This document shows, piece by piece, positions 28,457-39,736 of a stretch of DNA of 64,000 nucleotides; position 1 is the first letter of the stretch; every line of letters begins with the position of its first letter. The stretch lies in NCBI RefSeq assembly GCF_002929215.1, contig NZ_PJII01000001.1, positions 124,001 through 188,000 of the forward strand, given 5' to 3'. Source of the stretch: Arthrobacter sp. ZGTC412. GTDB lineage: Bacteria; Actinomycetota; Actinomycetes; Actinomycetales; Micrococcaceae. Below the pieces are notes generated by a model that worked only from the letters and a program-made list of their open reading frames with translations, made no database searches and was not told where the DNA came from. Made by a program: the position numbers and the translations under genes.

Positions 28457-29368
28457 CTAGCTGTTCGTGGACATCAGTTCCGCGGGCGAACCGAAGCCCT
28501 TGCCGCGGAAGCCGGTTGAATAGGCCCTGAACCAGTGCGCCAGGCCCTTGAGGTCCCGGGTCTTCAGGAAGTAGTAGGGGAAGCCGACGATGTCCGCGCT
28601 GAACCACCGCAGGTTCCGGTACTTGCGGGTCAGGTAGCCCCGGTTGCGGAAGTAGCAGTAGCGCTTGAACTCACCCTCGGGGATGACGGGGGTGATGAAC
28701 CCGCCGAAAACGGGTTTCATCTCGGTCCAGGTGGCGGGGTGCTGCACCGCGACAGTGGCGAGGGTGCCGTACTTCAGCCCGGCCTTTTTGACGCGCGACA
28801 GGAAGTCGACTTCGTCGCCCCGGATGAAGAACTTCACATCCGGAATGCCGATCCTGTAAAAAACCTCGGTCCGGATGAGCGCACCGTTGAAGAAGTGCAC
28901 CATGTCCGGAAGGTAGCCCATCGGCTCCAGCCGTGACCGCTCGTTGGTCAGCAGCCCGTTGATACGGAAATTGAAGGACAGCCGGTTGGGGTCGGCCGTA
29001 GCGGCTACCAGCGGGCTGACGATGTCGAGCTGGTGCTCCTCTGCCGTGCGGAGCAGTTCGGCCAGGCAGCTGGCGTCTTCGGGGTGGCCGTCGTCGTCCA
29101 TCATCCAGATCCACTCGGCTCCGCTGGCCATGGCCGCCAGGATGGCGTAGGCAAATCCGCCCGCACCGCCGAGGTTGGCTTCGGAGCGCAGGTAATTGAT
29201 GTTCAGCGCTCCCCCGGCAGTGACGACGTCGATGGCGGGGGCAGTACCGGAGTCCACCAGGGCTATCGAGTGAATTGGCGCGGTCTGCGCGGCCAGGCCC
29301 TTCAGGAGCAGGGCAAGCTCCTCGTGGCGGTCGAAGGTTACGGCCGCGACGGCCACTTTTGGCTGCAT
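28457..29368 (-). CDS. family 2 glycosyltransferase
   Basis: A 303-residue family 2 glycosyltransferase related to its downstream neighbour. VAVAAVTFDRHEELALLLKG is the N-terminal strand-helix, GGAGGFAYAILAAM follows, and IWMMDDDGHPED is the DxD metal site. RGDEVDFLSRVKKAG is a likely catalytic-base segment. The ATG at 29368 lies one base after the tsaC stop codon. The pair of similar glycosyltransferases suggests two successive additions to one glycan, probably started by the nearby WecA-like enzyme. That is an inference from position. Confidence 0.86.
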   Translation of the reverse strand: MQPKVAVAAVTFDRHEELALLLKGLAAQTAPIHSIALVDSGTAPAIDVVTAGGALNINYLRSEANLGGAGGFAYAILAAMASGAEWIWMMDDDGHPEDASCLAELLRTAEEHQLDIVSPLVAATADPNRLSFNFRINGLLTNERSRLEPMGYLPDMVHFFNGALIRTEVFYRIGIPDVKFFIRGDEVDFLSRVKKAGLKYGTLATVAVQHPATWTEMKPVFGGFITPVIPEGEFKRYCYFRNRGYLTRKYRNLRWFSADIVGFPYYFLKTRDLKGLAHWFRAYSTGFRGKGFGSPAELMSTNS

Positions 29369-29369
29369 G

Positions 29370-30131
29370 TCAGTTCCCCGGGTGGTTGTCGGTGGTTGCG
29401 ACGGCACTGCTGCCGGCCGGGCTGTGGGCTTCACCCTCCGGCTCCTCTGGTTCTTCCGCTGCCATCGGAATCTCGCCCAACCCGAGGACATCCGGCACAT
29501 GCTCACGGAGCTGGTCCAGGGTTACGGCGCCGTTGCGGACCACCCGCAGGCGCGGGCCGGTGGCGTCAACAATGGTGGAAGGTACTGCTGCCTCGCCTTC
29601 GAGCGGGCGGAAGCCGCCTTCGAGGTAAACCTCAACGGAGTCCGCCAGCTGCTCGCGCGCTGCGGCGGCTGTCTGGCCCGGAGCATGGCCGGTGCGGTTG
29701 GCGGAAGAAACGGCCAGCGGCCCGGTGAGGGTCAGCAGTTCCTGGGCGATTTCATCGTCGGGCATGCGCAGTGCGACCGTGCCCTGGGTCTCCCCGAGAT
29801 CCCAGTCAAGGGACGGCTGGGCGTGCAGGATAAGGGTCAGGCCGCCTGGCCAGAAGGCTTCGGCGAGCTTGCGGGCGTCCGCCGACACGTCCGTGGCCAG
29901 TCCGTCAAGGGCGTTGATGCGCGGAATCAGGACGGGAGGCGGCATGGTGCGGCTGCGTCCCTTTGACACCAGGAGCATGGTGACGGCCTGCGGCGAGAAG
30001 GCGTCGGCAGCAATCCCATAAACCGTATCCGTGGGAAAAACCACGCACTTCTTTTCGCTGATGGCCCGCTGGGCGTGCTCAAGCCCTTGGGCGCGCTCGT
30101 CGTCGCTGGTGCAGTTATAGGTTGTGGTCAC
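29370..30131 (-). CDS. tsaC: L-threonylcarbamoyladenylate synthase (Sua5/YwlC/YrdC family)
   Basis: This enzyme makes threonylcarbamoyl-AMP from threonine, bicarbonate and ATP for the t6A37 modification of tRNAs. KKCVVFPTDTVYGIAADAF is the hallmark N-terminal motif, VSKGRSRTMPPP matches the KxR nucleotide-binding part, and SSANRTGHAPG is the C-terminal signature. The 253-residue product ends with an acidic, Pro/Ser-rich tail of about 45 residues in place of a full Sua5 domain. The start is a GTG. It follows prmC by 12 bases in the conserved order prfA-prmC-tsaC. Confidence 0.93.
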   Translation of the reverse strand: MTTTYNCTSDDERAQGLEHAQRAISEKKCVVFPTDTVYGIAADAFSPQAVTMLLVSKGRSRTMPPPVLIPRINALDGLATDVSADARKLAEAFWPGGLTLILHAQPSLDWDLGETQGTVALRMPDDEIAQELLTLTGPLAVSSANRTGHAPGQTAAAAREQLADSVEVYLEGGFRPLEGEAAVPSTIVDATGPRLRVVRNGAVTLDQLREHVPDVLGLGEIPMAAEEPEEPEGEAHSPAGSSAVATTDNHPGN

Positions 30132-30143
30132 GCGCCTATTCTT

Positions 30144-31016
30144 TCATTCCTTGTGGTCCGGATCCGCGAGCAGGGCGCTGGTGGCGCGCTCCTTGCCGTT
30201 GAGGTCCAGATGCGTCCTGATAGTGGTCCAGTTCCCTGTCCTGGCCAACATGGCCGAGATCCAGCCCGACTGGACTTCCGCGTGTTCCATCACGAAGTAA
30301 CCCCCGGGTACCAGCAGCCGGGCAGCCGAGGCGGCTGCCGCCGTCGGAAGTTCCATGCCGTCCGCTCCCCCGCCGTACAGCGCTTCCGGGGGATCGTGCA
30401 GGGCAACTTCGGGCTCGTTGGGGATGGCTTCGGCGGGGATGTACGGCGGATTGGAAATTACGACGTCGAAGGTCCCGTTAAGTTCCGGCAACGCGTCCCG
30501 CAGGTCCCCGAGGACTAGATGGACGCCCAAGGGGGCCAGATTCTTCGCTGCCCAGGCATGTGCGAAGGGGCTGAACTCCACCGCGTGCACTTCCGCGCCG
30601 GGCACTTCGTGGGCGATGGAGCCCGCGATAGCGCCGGATCCGGTCCCGAGGTCCACGATCCGCGGATGCCGCATGCCCTTGACGTGGTCAACGACCAACT
30701 GCACTACGGATTCGGTCTCGGGACGGGGAACAAAAACGCCTGGACCCACAGAGAGCTCGAGATAACGGAAATGCGCTACTCCAGTGATGTGCTGCAGCGG
30801 GATCCGGCTGGCACGCTCTGCCACTAATGCCTCATAGCCCTCAGGGGCAGGGGTATCCCCCAGCATCATGGCGCGCAACCGGCCCAGCCCGACGTTCAGC
30901 AGATGGTCGGCGAGCAGCTCGGCGTCCACCCGCGGACTGGGGACGCCGGCGTCACGCAGAATGTCAGTTGCCTGGCTGACAGCGTCCGCGAGCGACTGCC
31001 CTGGCCCAAATGTCAT
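30144..31016 (-). CDS. prmC: peptide chain release factor N5-glutamine methyltransferase
   Basis: PrmC methylates the glutamine of the GGQ motif in release factors RF1 and RF2 with S-adenosylmethionine. The 290-residue product has the N-terminal helical domain, IVDLGTGSGAIAGSIAHEVP as SAM motif I and the catalytic NPPY in VISNPPYIPAEAIP. The position directly downstream of prfA (12-base gap), whose product is its substrate, supports the call. All the usual family motifs are intact. Confidence 0.95.
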   Translation of the reverse strand: MTFGPGQSLADAVSQATDILRDAGVPSPRVDAELLADHLLNVGLGRLRAMMLGDTPAPEGYEALVAERASRIPLQHITGVAHFRYLELSVGPGVFVPRPETESVVQLVVDHVKGMRHPRIVDLGTGSGAIAGSIAHEVPGAEVHAVEFSPFAHAWAAKNLAPLGVHLVLGDLRDALPELNGTFDVVISNPPYIPAEAIPNEPEVALHDPPEALYGGGADGMELPTAAAASAARLLVPGGYFVMEHAEVQSGWISAMLARTGNWTTIRTHLDLNGKERATSALLADPDHKE

Positions 31017-31028
31017 AAGTCGAAACGA

Positions 31029-32108
31029 CTAGTCGCCGATGGCGTCCAGGCGGGCCTGTTCGTCCATCTCGATTGCGGACTGGATGACCGGTTCCAGGTC
31101 ACCGTTCATCACCTGGTCCAGGTTGTACGCCTTGTAGCCGGTGCGGTGGTCCGCAATCCGGTTTTCCGGGTAGTTGTAGGTGCGGATGCGCTCCGAGCGG
31201 TCCATGGTGCGGATCTGCGACTTCCGCTGGGCCGAATTTTCGGCGTCGATCTGCTCCTGCTGGTGCGCCAGGATGCGTGCCCGCAGCACGCGCATGCCGG
31301 CTTCACGGTTCTGCAGCTGGGACTTTTCGTTCTGCATGGCCACCACGATCCCGGTGGGAAGGTGCGTGATGCGCACTGCCGAGTCGGTGGTGTTCACGGA
31401 CTGGCCGCCGGGACCGGAGGACCGGTAGACGTCGATTTTCAGGTCGTTCTGGCTGATCTCGAGCTCTTCCGGCTCATCCACTTCAGGGAGAACCAGAACG
31501 CCGGCGGCAGAAGTGTGGATGCGTCCCTGCGACTCTGTCACGGGAACGCGCTGCACGCGGTGCACGCCGCCTTCGAACTTGAGCCGCGCAAAAACACCTT
31601 CGGCAGGATCGTTGGAGCTGCCCTTCACGGCAACCTGCACGTCCTTGTAGCCGCCAAGATCAGACTCCGTGGCGGAGATTATTTCGGTTTTCCAGCCGCG
31701 CGACTCCGCGTACCGGGTGTACATCCGCAGGAGGTCGGCAGCGAACAGGGCAGCCTCGTCGCCGCCTTCACCGCCCTTGACCTCGAGGATCACGTTACGG
31801 GCGTCGTCGGGGTCGCGGGGAATGAGCAGGCGCCGAAGCTTGGCGGCGGCGACTTCCAGCGACTCCTCGAGCTCAGGCACCTCAGCAGCGAACTCGGGAT
31901 CCTCGTCAGCCATCTCCTTGGCGGCAGCAAGGTCATCCTGGATGGCTTCCCACTTGTGATAGGCGTCAACAATGCCATTGAGCTGAGCCGAACGCCGCCC
32001 AAGCTTCCGGGCAAGCCGCTGATCAGCATAAACAGCAGGATCCCCCAGCTGCGCCTGGATAGCATCATGCTCATCAAGCAGGCCCTGTACGGACTCAAAC
32101 ATTTTCAA
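31029..32108 (-). CDS. prfA: peptide chain release factor 1
   Basis: RF1 reads UAA and UAG stop codons and triggers peptide release. In the 359-residue product the codon-recognition motif is PVT within [16 protein letters not shown], and the peptidyl-hydrolysis motif is [16 protein letters not shown]. The usual three-helix N-terminal domain is present. AAAGG lies a few bases before the ATG. It is the first gene of the prfA-prmC-tsaC unit, and the 240-base spacer between it and rho is filled with inverted and direct repeats. Confidence 0.96.
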   Translation of the reverse strand: MKMFESVQGLLDEHDAIQAQLGDPAVYADQRLARKLGRRSAQLNGIVDAYHKWEAIQDDLAAAKEMADEDPEFAAEVPELEESLEVAAAKLRRLLIPRDPDDARNVILEVKGGEGGDEAALFAADLLRMYTRYAESRGWKTEIISATESDLGGYKDVQVAVKGSSNDPAEGVFARLKFEGGVHRVQRVPVTESQGRIHTSAAGVLVLPEVDEPEELEISQNDLKIDVYRSSGPGGQSVNTTDSAVRITHLPTGIVVAMQNEKSQLQNREAGMRVLRARILAHQQEQIDAENSAQRKSQIRTMDRSERIRTYNYPENRIADHRTGYKAYNLDQVMNGDLEPVIQSAIEMDEQARLDAIGD

Positions 32109-32177
32109 AACCTTTCAACGCCGTGGGTCTAAGTTTAGTGATGCTCACAGCGGTAGGTGACGGGGGCAATCGCCGTC

Positions 32178-32284
32178 GGGTATTTTTGCCGGCCAGGGAT
32201 TGGCATCGGGCCTGTCGGAGCGTTGCGGCCGACGTACGCAGTACGTCAGCCGCAACGCGAAGGGGCGGGGCCGGCAAAATACCC
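32178..32284. repeat. nested inverted repeat between rho and prfA
   Basis: Outer arms at 32178-32194 and 32269-32284 are complementary apart from one bulged T. Inside them, 32221-32229 pairs with 32249-32257 (9 bp), and 32231-32237 pairs with 32241-32247 (7 bp) around the loop GCA, separated by one mismatch. The DNA could fold into a long cruciform or the RNA into a very stable hairpin. It may act as a terminator for rho, or it may be a dispersed extragenic palindrome. Confidence 0.75.
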
Positions 32285-32341
32285 GGCGGCCCCGAACGAC
32301 GAAGGGGCGGGGCCGGCAAAATATGCGACGGCCCCACCCCC
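32258..32341. repeat. tandem direct repeat, two 42-base units
   Basis: Two adjacent 42-base units start at 32258 and 32300. Their first 24 bases are identical and contain GGGGCGGGGCCGGCAAAATA; the remainder diverges except for a shared CGGCCCC. The first unit overlaps the right arm of the nested inverted repeat. It lies immediately downstream of the rho stop codon in the direction of transcription. Confidence 0.8.
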
Positions 32342-32348
32342 AGCTCAG

Positions 32349-34538
<2,190 letters not shown>

Positions 34539-34832
34539 GAAGGATCCTTCCCCCTCGACGGCGTCCAGACTGGGAGCTGGACGCGATGATTGATCGGGCT
34601 GCAGTTCAGATCTGCAGCCTCATTGTTCGGCCTTGCCGGTTGGATATCGGCCAGCAGGGCCGGATACTAATTCACCTTGCACTCCACCCATGGCGGAACG
34701 TAGGACTGACGCTTCAGGGGCAGTTTAAGTGCTGCAGGTTCCTGCGACAGACCAAGCAGGCGGCACCGGAATACATTGCGCAGTAAGAGACCAAGCGGCA
34801 ACTAAGTGCAATAGCAGATCAGATAGGCGGAA
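34539..34832 (-). promoter_or_regulatory. rho promoter/leader region
   Basis: This 294-base spacer between thrB and rho holds no plausible gene. It must contain the rho promoter and leader if rho is transcribed separately from the threonine genes. A short GGCGG-aatta-CCGCC hairpin (34826-34840) overlaps the thrB stop codon and could be a weak terminator. No convincing -35/-10 pair can be fixed by eye. Confidence 0.35.
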
Positions 34833-35807
34833 TTACCGCCGGTGCAACTCCACCTTAGCACCTTCAACGTCCACTGCCAGCTTCAGAACACGCCACCCGA
34901 TGTCCGGCGTGTTCGCGGCGGTAAACTCCTCGATGAAAGCAACGACGGCGGCCGCTTCGGCCTGTCCGGCCGCCAGTACCAGCACGGTGGGCCCGGCACC
35001 TGAAACCACTGCCGCGTGCCCGGCTGCGCGAAGCGCCGAAATCAGCGCAGCGCTTGGGCGCATGGCCTCCGCACGGTAACTCTGGTGAAGGTAGTCCTCG
35101 GTGCCGGCAAGCAGGAACTGGGGCTTGCTGGTCAAGGCATGGATCAACAGTGCCGCACGTCCGGCATTCATTGCAGCCGCGTGGTGTCCCACAGAGGCCG
35201 GAAGCAGCGCACGGGCGGCTTCCGTTGACAGCTCGAAATCAGGAACCGCCACGACGGGAACCACCGCTTCGGACACCGCCGCGCTGGTGCTGCTGTACTG
35301 GTCACTGTCCTGCCACGATAGCGCCAGCCCGCCGAAAATGGCTGGTGCCACGTTGTCCGGGTGCCCTTCCAGCTCGCTGGTGAGCTGAAGGATCCAGTCC
35401 TTCCCGCGGCGGCTGGCCTCGGGCACTAGGGCGTTTGCCGCGGAAACGGCTGCCACTACTGCCGATGCGGACGAACCCAGGCCCCGGCCGTGGGGATTGA
35501 CGTTGTCAGCCGTGACCTTCAGCCCGCCGTGCCGGAACCCCAGCCGTTCGAAGGCCGCTTCCATGGCCCGGACCACCAGGTGGCTGGCGTCCCTCGGCAG
35601 GGTGTCTGCGCCCTCACCTCGGAGATCAAACAGGAGTTCCTCGGACTCAAGGCTCTCCACTGTCAGGGTGTCATGCAGTGCCAGGGCCAGGCCCAGGCTG
35701 TCGTAGCCCGGGCCAAGGTTGGCCGTGGTGCCCGGAACCCGGACCGTGACCCGCTGTCCGGGTTCAATAAGCTGCAGTCCGACGGCGGTCTGCGAGGTGG
35801 TGTCCAA
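34833..35807 (-). CDS. thrB: homoserine kinase
   Basis: A GHMP-family kinase that phosphorylates homoserine in threonine synthesis. VRVPGTTANLGPGYDSLG is the N-terminal motif, GRGLGSSASAVVAAVSAAN the ATP-binding motif 2, and AVVSGAGPTVLVLA the C-terminal motif 3. The 324-residue product has a TTG start at 35807, three bases after the thrC stop; GGAAG sits in the end of thrC. It is the last gene of the argS-lysA-hom-thrC-thrB run. Confidence 0.95.
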   Translation of the reverse strand: MDTTSQTAVGLQLIEPGQRVTVRVPGTTANLGPGYDSLGLALALHDTLTVESLESEELLFDLRGEGADTLPRDASHLVVRAMEAAFERLGFRHGGLKVTADNVNPHGRGLGSSASAVVAAVSAANALVPEASRRGKDWILQLTSELEGHPDNVAPAIFGGLALSWQDSDQYSSTSAAVSEAVVPVVAVPDFELSTEAARALLPASVGHHAAAMNAGRAALLIHALTSKPQFLLAGTEDYLHQSYRAEAMRPSAALISALRAAGHAAVVSGAGPTVLVLAAGQAEAAAVVAFIEEFTAANTPDIGWRVLKLAVDVEGAKVELHRR

Positions 35808-35809
35808 GG

Positions 35810-36916
35810 CTACTTTTCTTCCAGTCCCAGTTCGGCAGCAACGGTGACAACGTCATTGGAAACCTTAACCGGCTGGACATCGCTGCCGTCTTCGGTGCGC
35901 AGGGCCCACTGGGGATCCTTCAGGCCGTGGCCCGTGACAGTGATAACGATGGTCTTGCCGGCGGGAACCCCGCCGGCGCCGTGCTTCTTGAGGAGGCCAG
36001 CCACGCCGGCTGCGGAACCGGGCTCAACAAATACGCCTTCGCGGGAGGACAGCCAACGGTGCGCATTGAGGATTTCCTCATCCGTTACGGCGTCGATAAG
36101 TCCGCCTGATTCGTCGCGGGCACCAATGGCACCGTCCCAGGACGCAGGATTGCCGATCCGGATGGCTGTGGCGATGGTATCCGGTTCGGTGATCGGGTGG
36201 CCGGCAACGAAGGGTGCCGCCCCTGCTGCCTGGAAGCCCCACATGGCAGGTGTCTTGGTGGAGACGGCGGGAAGCGTGCCGGCGGTTTCGGACTCGAACG
36301 GAGCCGAATACTCCTTGTAGCCCTTCCAGTAGGCAGTGATGTTTCCGGCGTTGCCGACAGGCAGGACGTGGATGTCCGGTGCGTCGCCGAGCGCGTCGAC
36401 GATCTCGAAGGCACCGGTCTTCTGTCCTTGGATGCGGGCAGGGTTTACCGAGTTGACCAGGAAGACCGGGTAGGACTCCCCCAGCTTCCGGGCGATGTCC
36501 AGGCAGTTATCGAAGTTGCCGTCCACCTGGAGCAGGGTGGCCCCGTGGGCGATCGCCTGGCTGAGCTTGCCCATGGAGATCTTGCCCTCGGGTACCAGGA
36601 CTGCGCACTTCAGGCCCGCGGCCGTTGCGTAGGCGGCGGCAGAGGCGGAGGTGTTTCCGGTGGAGGCGCAAACCACGGCCTGGGCGCCGGATGCGACGGC
36701 GGCGGTCATGGCCATGGTCATGCCGCGGTCCTTGAAGGATCCGGTGGGGTTCATACCTTCCACCTTCAGGTACACCTCGGAGCCGGTGAGCTCGGAGAGT
36801 TTCTGCGCGCGCACCAGCGGGGTGCCGCCCTCACCCAGGGTGATGACCCGGGTGGATTCCGTTACGGGCAGACGGTCAGCGTATTCGCGGATAACGCCGC
36901 GCCATTGGTGAGCCAC
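35810..36916 (-). CDS. thrC: threonine synthase
   Basis: A PLP enzyme that converts O-phosphohomoserine to threonine. The 368-residue length fits the short actinobacterial/Bacillus class. The PLP-binding Lys is in [25 protein letters not shown] is the phosphate/cofactor loop and [16 protein letters not shown] is the second conserved loop. The GTG start abuts the hom stop codon, and its AAGGAG ribosome-binding site lies within the last codons of hom, so the two are tightly coupled. Confidence 0.95.
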   Translation of the reverse strand: MAHQWRGVIREYADRLPVTESTRVITLGEGGTPLVRAQKLSELTGSEVYLKVEGMNPTGSFKDRGMTMAMTAAVASGAQAVVCASTGNTSASAAAYATAAGLKCAVLVPEGKISMGKLSQAIAHGATLLQVDGNFDNCLDIARKLGESYPVFLVNSVNPARIQGQKTGAFEIVDALGDAPDIHVLPVGNAGNITAYWKGYKEYSAPFESETAGTLPAVSTKTPAMWGFQAAGAAPFVAGHPITEPDTIATAIRIGNPASWDGAIGARDESGGLIDAVTDEEILNAHRWLSSREGVFVEPGSAAGVAGLLKKHGAGGVPAGKTIVITVTGHGLKDPQWALRTEDGSDVQPVKVSNDVVTVAAELGLEEK

Positions 36917-38239
36917 TTAGACTCCTTCTACCCGCAGAACGGATGTAACTGAATTGATGACGTCCAGGCCCTTTACGGCTTCGACGGTGGCCGCAAGGGC
37001 AGCCTCTGATGCGCGGTGCGTGACAATCCGCAGTTCGGCCGACTCCACGTTGGACTCGGCGTCCCGGTGGATGGTCTGCCGCATGATCTCGATGGACACG
37101 CCGTGCTCGGCGAACAACTGGGCGATCCTGGCCAGGACGCCGGGCTGGTCGGCCACATCAAGGCCGATGTAATAGCTGGTGATGGCGGCGTCGATGGGCA
37201 GCGCCGGGACGTGGCCGGTGGTGGTCTCGGTGCGTCCCGGGCCGCCGAGGACCAGGCGCCGGGCCGCCGATACGAGATCGCCCAGAACGGCGGATGCGGT
37301 GGGGGTTCCGCCGGCGCCCTGGCCGTAGAACATCAGTTCACCGGCGTTTTCAGCCTCGATAAACACGGCGTTGAAGGCGCCTCGGACGGCAGCCAGCGGG
37401 TGCTCCCGCGGCAGGAGCGTGGGGTGCACGCGCACGGAAACTCCCGCGCCGCCGTCGGAATCGGCGTCGGAAAGCTTTTCCGCGATAGCCAGCAGCTTGA
37501 TGACAAAGCCGGCGTCCTTCGCGGCGGCGATGTCCGCGGCGCTGACGGAGCTGATGCCTTCGCAGTGGACGTTCTCCAGCGCGAACCGGGTGTGGAAGGA
37601 GAGGGACGCAAGGATGGCAGCCTTCGCGGCGGCGTCATGGCCCTCGACGTCGGCCGTGGGATCCGCTTCCGCATAACCGAGGCGCTGCGCTTCGGCGAGG
37701 GCGTCAGCGAACTGCGCGCCGGTGGAGTCCATCTGGTCAAGGATGAAGTTGGTGGTGCCGTTGACGATGCCCAGCACGCGGGTGATGCGATCGCCGGCGA
37801 GGCTGTCGCGGATTAGACGCAGGATGGGGATGGCGCCGGCCACGGCCGCTTCGTAGGACAGCTGCACGCCGGCCCTGTCCGCTTCCTCGTAGAGGGTGGG
37901 GCCGTCCTGCGCGAGCAGTGCCTTGTTGCCGGTGACAACGCAGGCACCGTTGCGCAGCGCGGAGAGGATCAAGGTGCGGGCGGGCTCGATGCCGCCCATC
38001 AGCTCAATCACCAGGTCCGCGTCCTTGACCAGGGTCTCGGCGTCGGTGGTGAACAGTTCCTGGGGCAGCTCCACGTCCCGGCCGGCGTTGACGTTGCGGA
38101 CCGCTATGCCGATCAGCTGGAGTCGCGCACCGGTGCGGGCGGCAAGGGCGTCGCCGTCCTCAATGAGAATCCGCGCAACCTGGGCCCCAACGTTGCCACC
38201 GCCCAGCAGGGCTACTTTCAGGGTTCGCATTTCAGTCAC
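36917..38239 (-). CDS. hom: homoserine dehydrogenase
   Basis: This enzyme reduces aspartate semialdehyde to homoserine. The 440-residue product has the N-terminal Rossmann domain (VALLGGGNVGAQVARIL), the catalytic region GIVNGTTNFILDQM with the neighbouring LGYAEADPTADVEGHDA, and a C-terminal ACT domain (GVLARIAQLFAEHGVSIEIM) that usually mediates threonine feedback inhibition. The GTG start abuts the lysA stop codon; an ATG nine bases in is also possible. Confidence 0.96.
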   Translation of the reverse strand: MTEMRTLKVALLGGGNVGAQVARILIEDGDALAARTGARLQLIGIAVRNVNAGRDVELPQELFTTDAETLVKDADLVIELMGGIEPARTLILSALRNGACVVTGNKALLAQDGPTLYEEADRAGVQLSYEAAVAGAIPILRLIRDSLAGDRITRVLGIVNGTTNFILDQMDSTGAQFADALAEAQRLGYAEADPTADVEGHDAAAKAAILASLSFHTRFALENVHCEGISSVSAADIAAAKDAGFVIKLLAIAEKLSDADSDGGAGVSVRVHPTLLPREHPLAAVRGAFNAVFIEAENAGELMFYGQGAGGTPTASAVLGDLVSAARRLVLGGPGRTETTTGHVPALPIDAAITSYYIGLDVADQPGVLARIAQLFAEHGVSIEIMRQTIHRDAESNVESAELRIVTHRASEAALAATVEAVKGLDVINSVTSVLRVEGV

Positions 38240-39736
38240 TCAGGCTCCCATGTCGCGGTTCAGCAGATCTTCTTCGGTTTCCCCGCGGACAATGAGCCGG
38301 ACAGATCCGTCGCGCACCGCGACAACGCCCGGCCGGGCCAGATAGTTGTAGTTGCTTGACAGGGCCCAGCAGTAGGCGCCGGTCCCCGGTACAGCAAGCA
38401 GATCACCGGCTGCCACGTCCTCGGGCAGATATACATCTCTAACAACTATGTCGCCGCTCTCGCAATGTTTGCCCACCACGCGGGACAGCTGCGGTGCGGC
38501 TGCTGACGCGCGGGAGGCCACGATAGCCGAGTAATCCGCGTCGTAGAGCACCGGGCGGGCGTTGTCGCTCATGCCGCCGTCCACCGACACATAGCGGCGG
38601 GGATACGTAACGTTTTCGCCCGCATCATCGGCCTGGCCGGAGCCGGGGGCATCGACGCGGACGGTCTTGAGCGTCCCCACCTCGTACAGGGTGAACGTGG
38701 TGCTGCCCACAATCGCGCGTCCCGGCTCGATCGAGATCCGCGGCGACTCGATGCCGAGGTTTGCGCAGGTGGAACGGACGACGGCGGCCATCGCCAGGGC
38801 GATCTCGGCCGGTGGGCGCGGGGTGTCCACGGGGGTGTAGGCAATGCCGTAGCCGCCGCCAAGGTCAAGTTCGGGGAGGACGATGGAGTACTTGCGCTGC
38901 ATGGCGTCAAGAAAAGTCAGCAGCTTCTCCGCGGCCAGGGCAAAGCCGTCCGGTTCGAAGATCTGTGAGCCGATGTGGCAGTGCAGCCCGAGCAGTTCGA
39001 TGCTGTGGTAGGCCGTGGCGGCTGCAACGGCCTCTTCCGCAGCCGACAGCCCCGCTTCATCCGTGGTGTCCCCCGCCATGGACAGGCCGAACTTTTGGTC
39101 CTCGTGCGCGGTGGCGATGAACTCGTGGGTGTGCGCGTGGACGCCCGGGGTCAGCCGCAGCATGACCTTTGCGGTTTCGCCCCGCCCGGAGGCGATCTTT
39201 GCTACCCGCTCCAGCTCATCAAGGCTGTCCACCACGATGCGGCCCACCTGCATGTCGAGGGCACGCCGGATCTCGCCGTCCGACTTGTTGTTGCCGTGCA
39301 GGCCCAGGTTGGCGCCTTGGATTCCTGCCCGTGCCGCTACTGCCAGTTCGCCGCCGGAGCAGGTGTCCAGCCGGAGGCCCTCTTCAGCCACCCACGTTGC
39401 CACTGCGGTGCAGAGGAAGGACTTGCCGGCGTAGTACACGTCCACTCCCCCGCAGATGTCTGCGAAGGCGTCGTCGAACGCGTCCTTGAAACCCCGGGCA
39501 CGCGAACGGAAGTCCGCCTCGCTCATGACGAACAGGGGCGTGCCAAACTGTTCCTTCAGCTTCGCCACGGGGATGCCGTCGATGGCCAGTTCACCGGGGG
39601 CGGTGCGGGAAACGTCCTTGGCCCACATCCCAGGGTGCAGGGCGTTCAGGTCCCGGGGAACCGCGAGCCATTCGGGGGCGAGCGGTGACCCGTTGTGGGA
39701 TGACCCGTTGTTGTTGTCTTCTTTCACGCCGATCAC
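38240..39736 (-). CDS. lysA: diaminopimelate decarboxylase
   Basis: A PLP enzyme catalysing the last step of lysine synthesis. The PLP Lys is in VYYAGKSFLC, the His/Gly motif is LGLHCHIGSQIFEPDGF, EPGRAIVG is the phosphate-binding part and GKHCESGDIV holds the active-site Cys of the partner subunit. At 498 residues it has an N-terminal extension of about 50 residues compared with shorter homologues. The GTG start overlaps the argS stop codon by four bases (GTGA). Confidence 0.95.
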   Translation of the reverse strand: MIGVKEDNNNGSSHNGSPLAPEWLAVPRDLNALHPGMWAKDVSRTAPGELAIDGIPVAKLKEQFGTPLFVMSEADFRSRARGFKDAFDDAFADICGGVDVYYAGKSFLCTAVATWVAEEGLRLDTCSGGELAVAARAGIQGANLGLHGNNKSDGEIRRALDMQVGRIVVDSLDELERVAKIASGRGETAKVMLRLTPGVHAHTHEFIATAHEDQKFGLSMAGDTTDEAGLSAAEEAVAAATAYHSIELLGLHCHIGSQIFEPDGFALAAEKLLTFLDAMQRKYSIVLPELDLGGGYGIAYTPVDTPRPPAEIALAMAAVVRSTCANLGIESPRISIEPGRAIVGSTTFTLYEVGTLKTVRVDAPGSGQADDAGENVTYPRRYVSVDGGMSDNARPVLYDADYSAIVASRASAAAPQLSRVVGKHCESGDIVVRDVYLPEDVAAGDLLAVPGTGAYCWALSSNYNYLARPGVVAVRDGSVRLIVRGETEEDLLNRDMGA

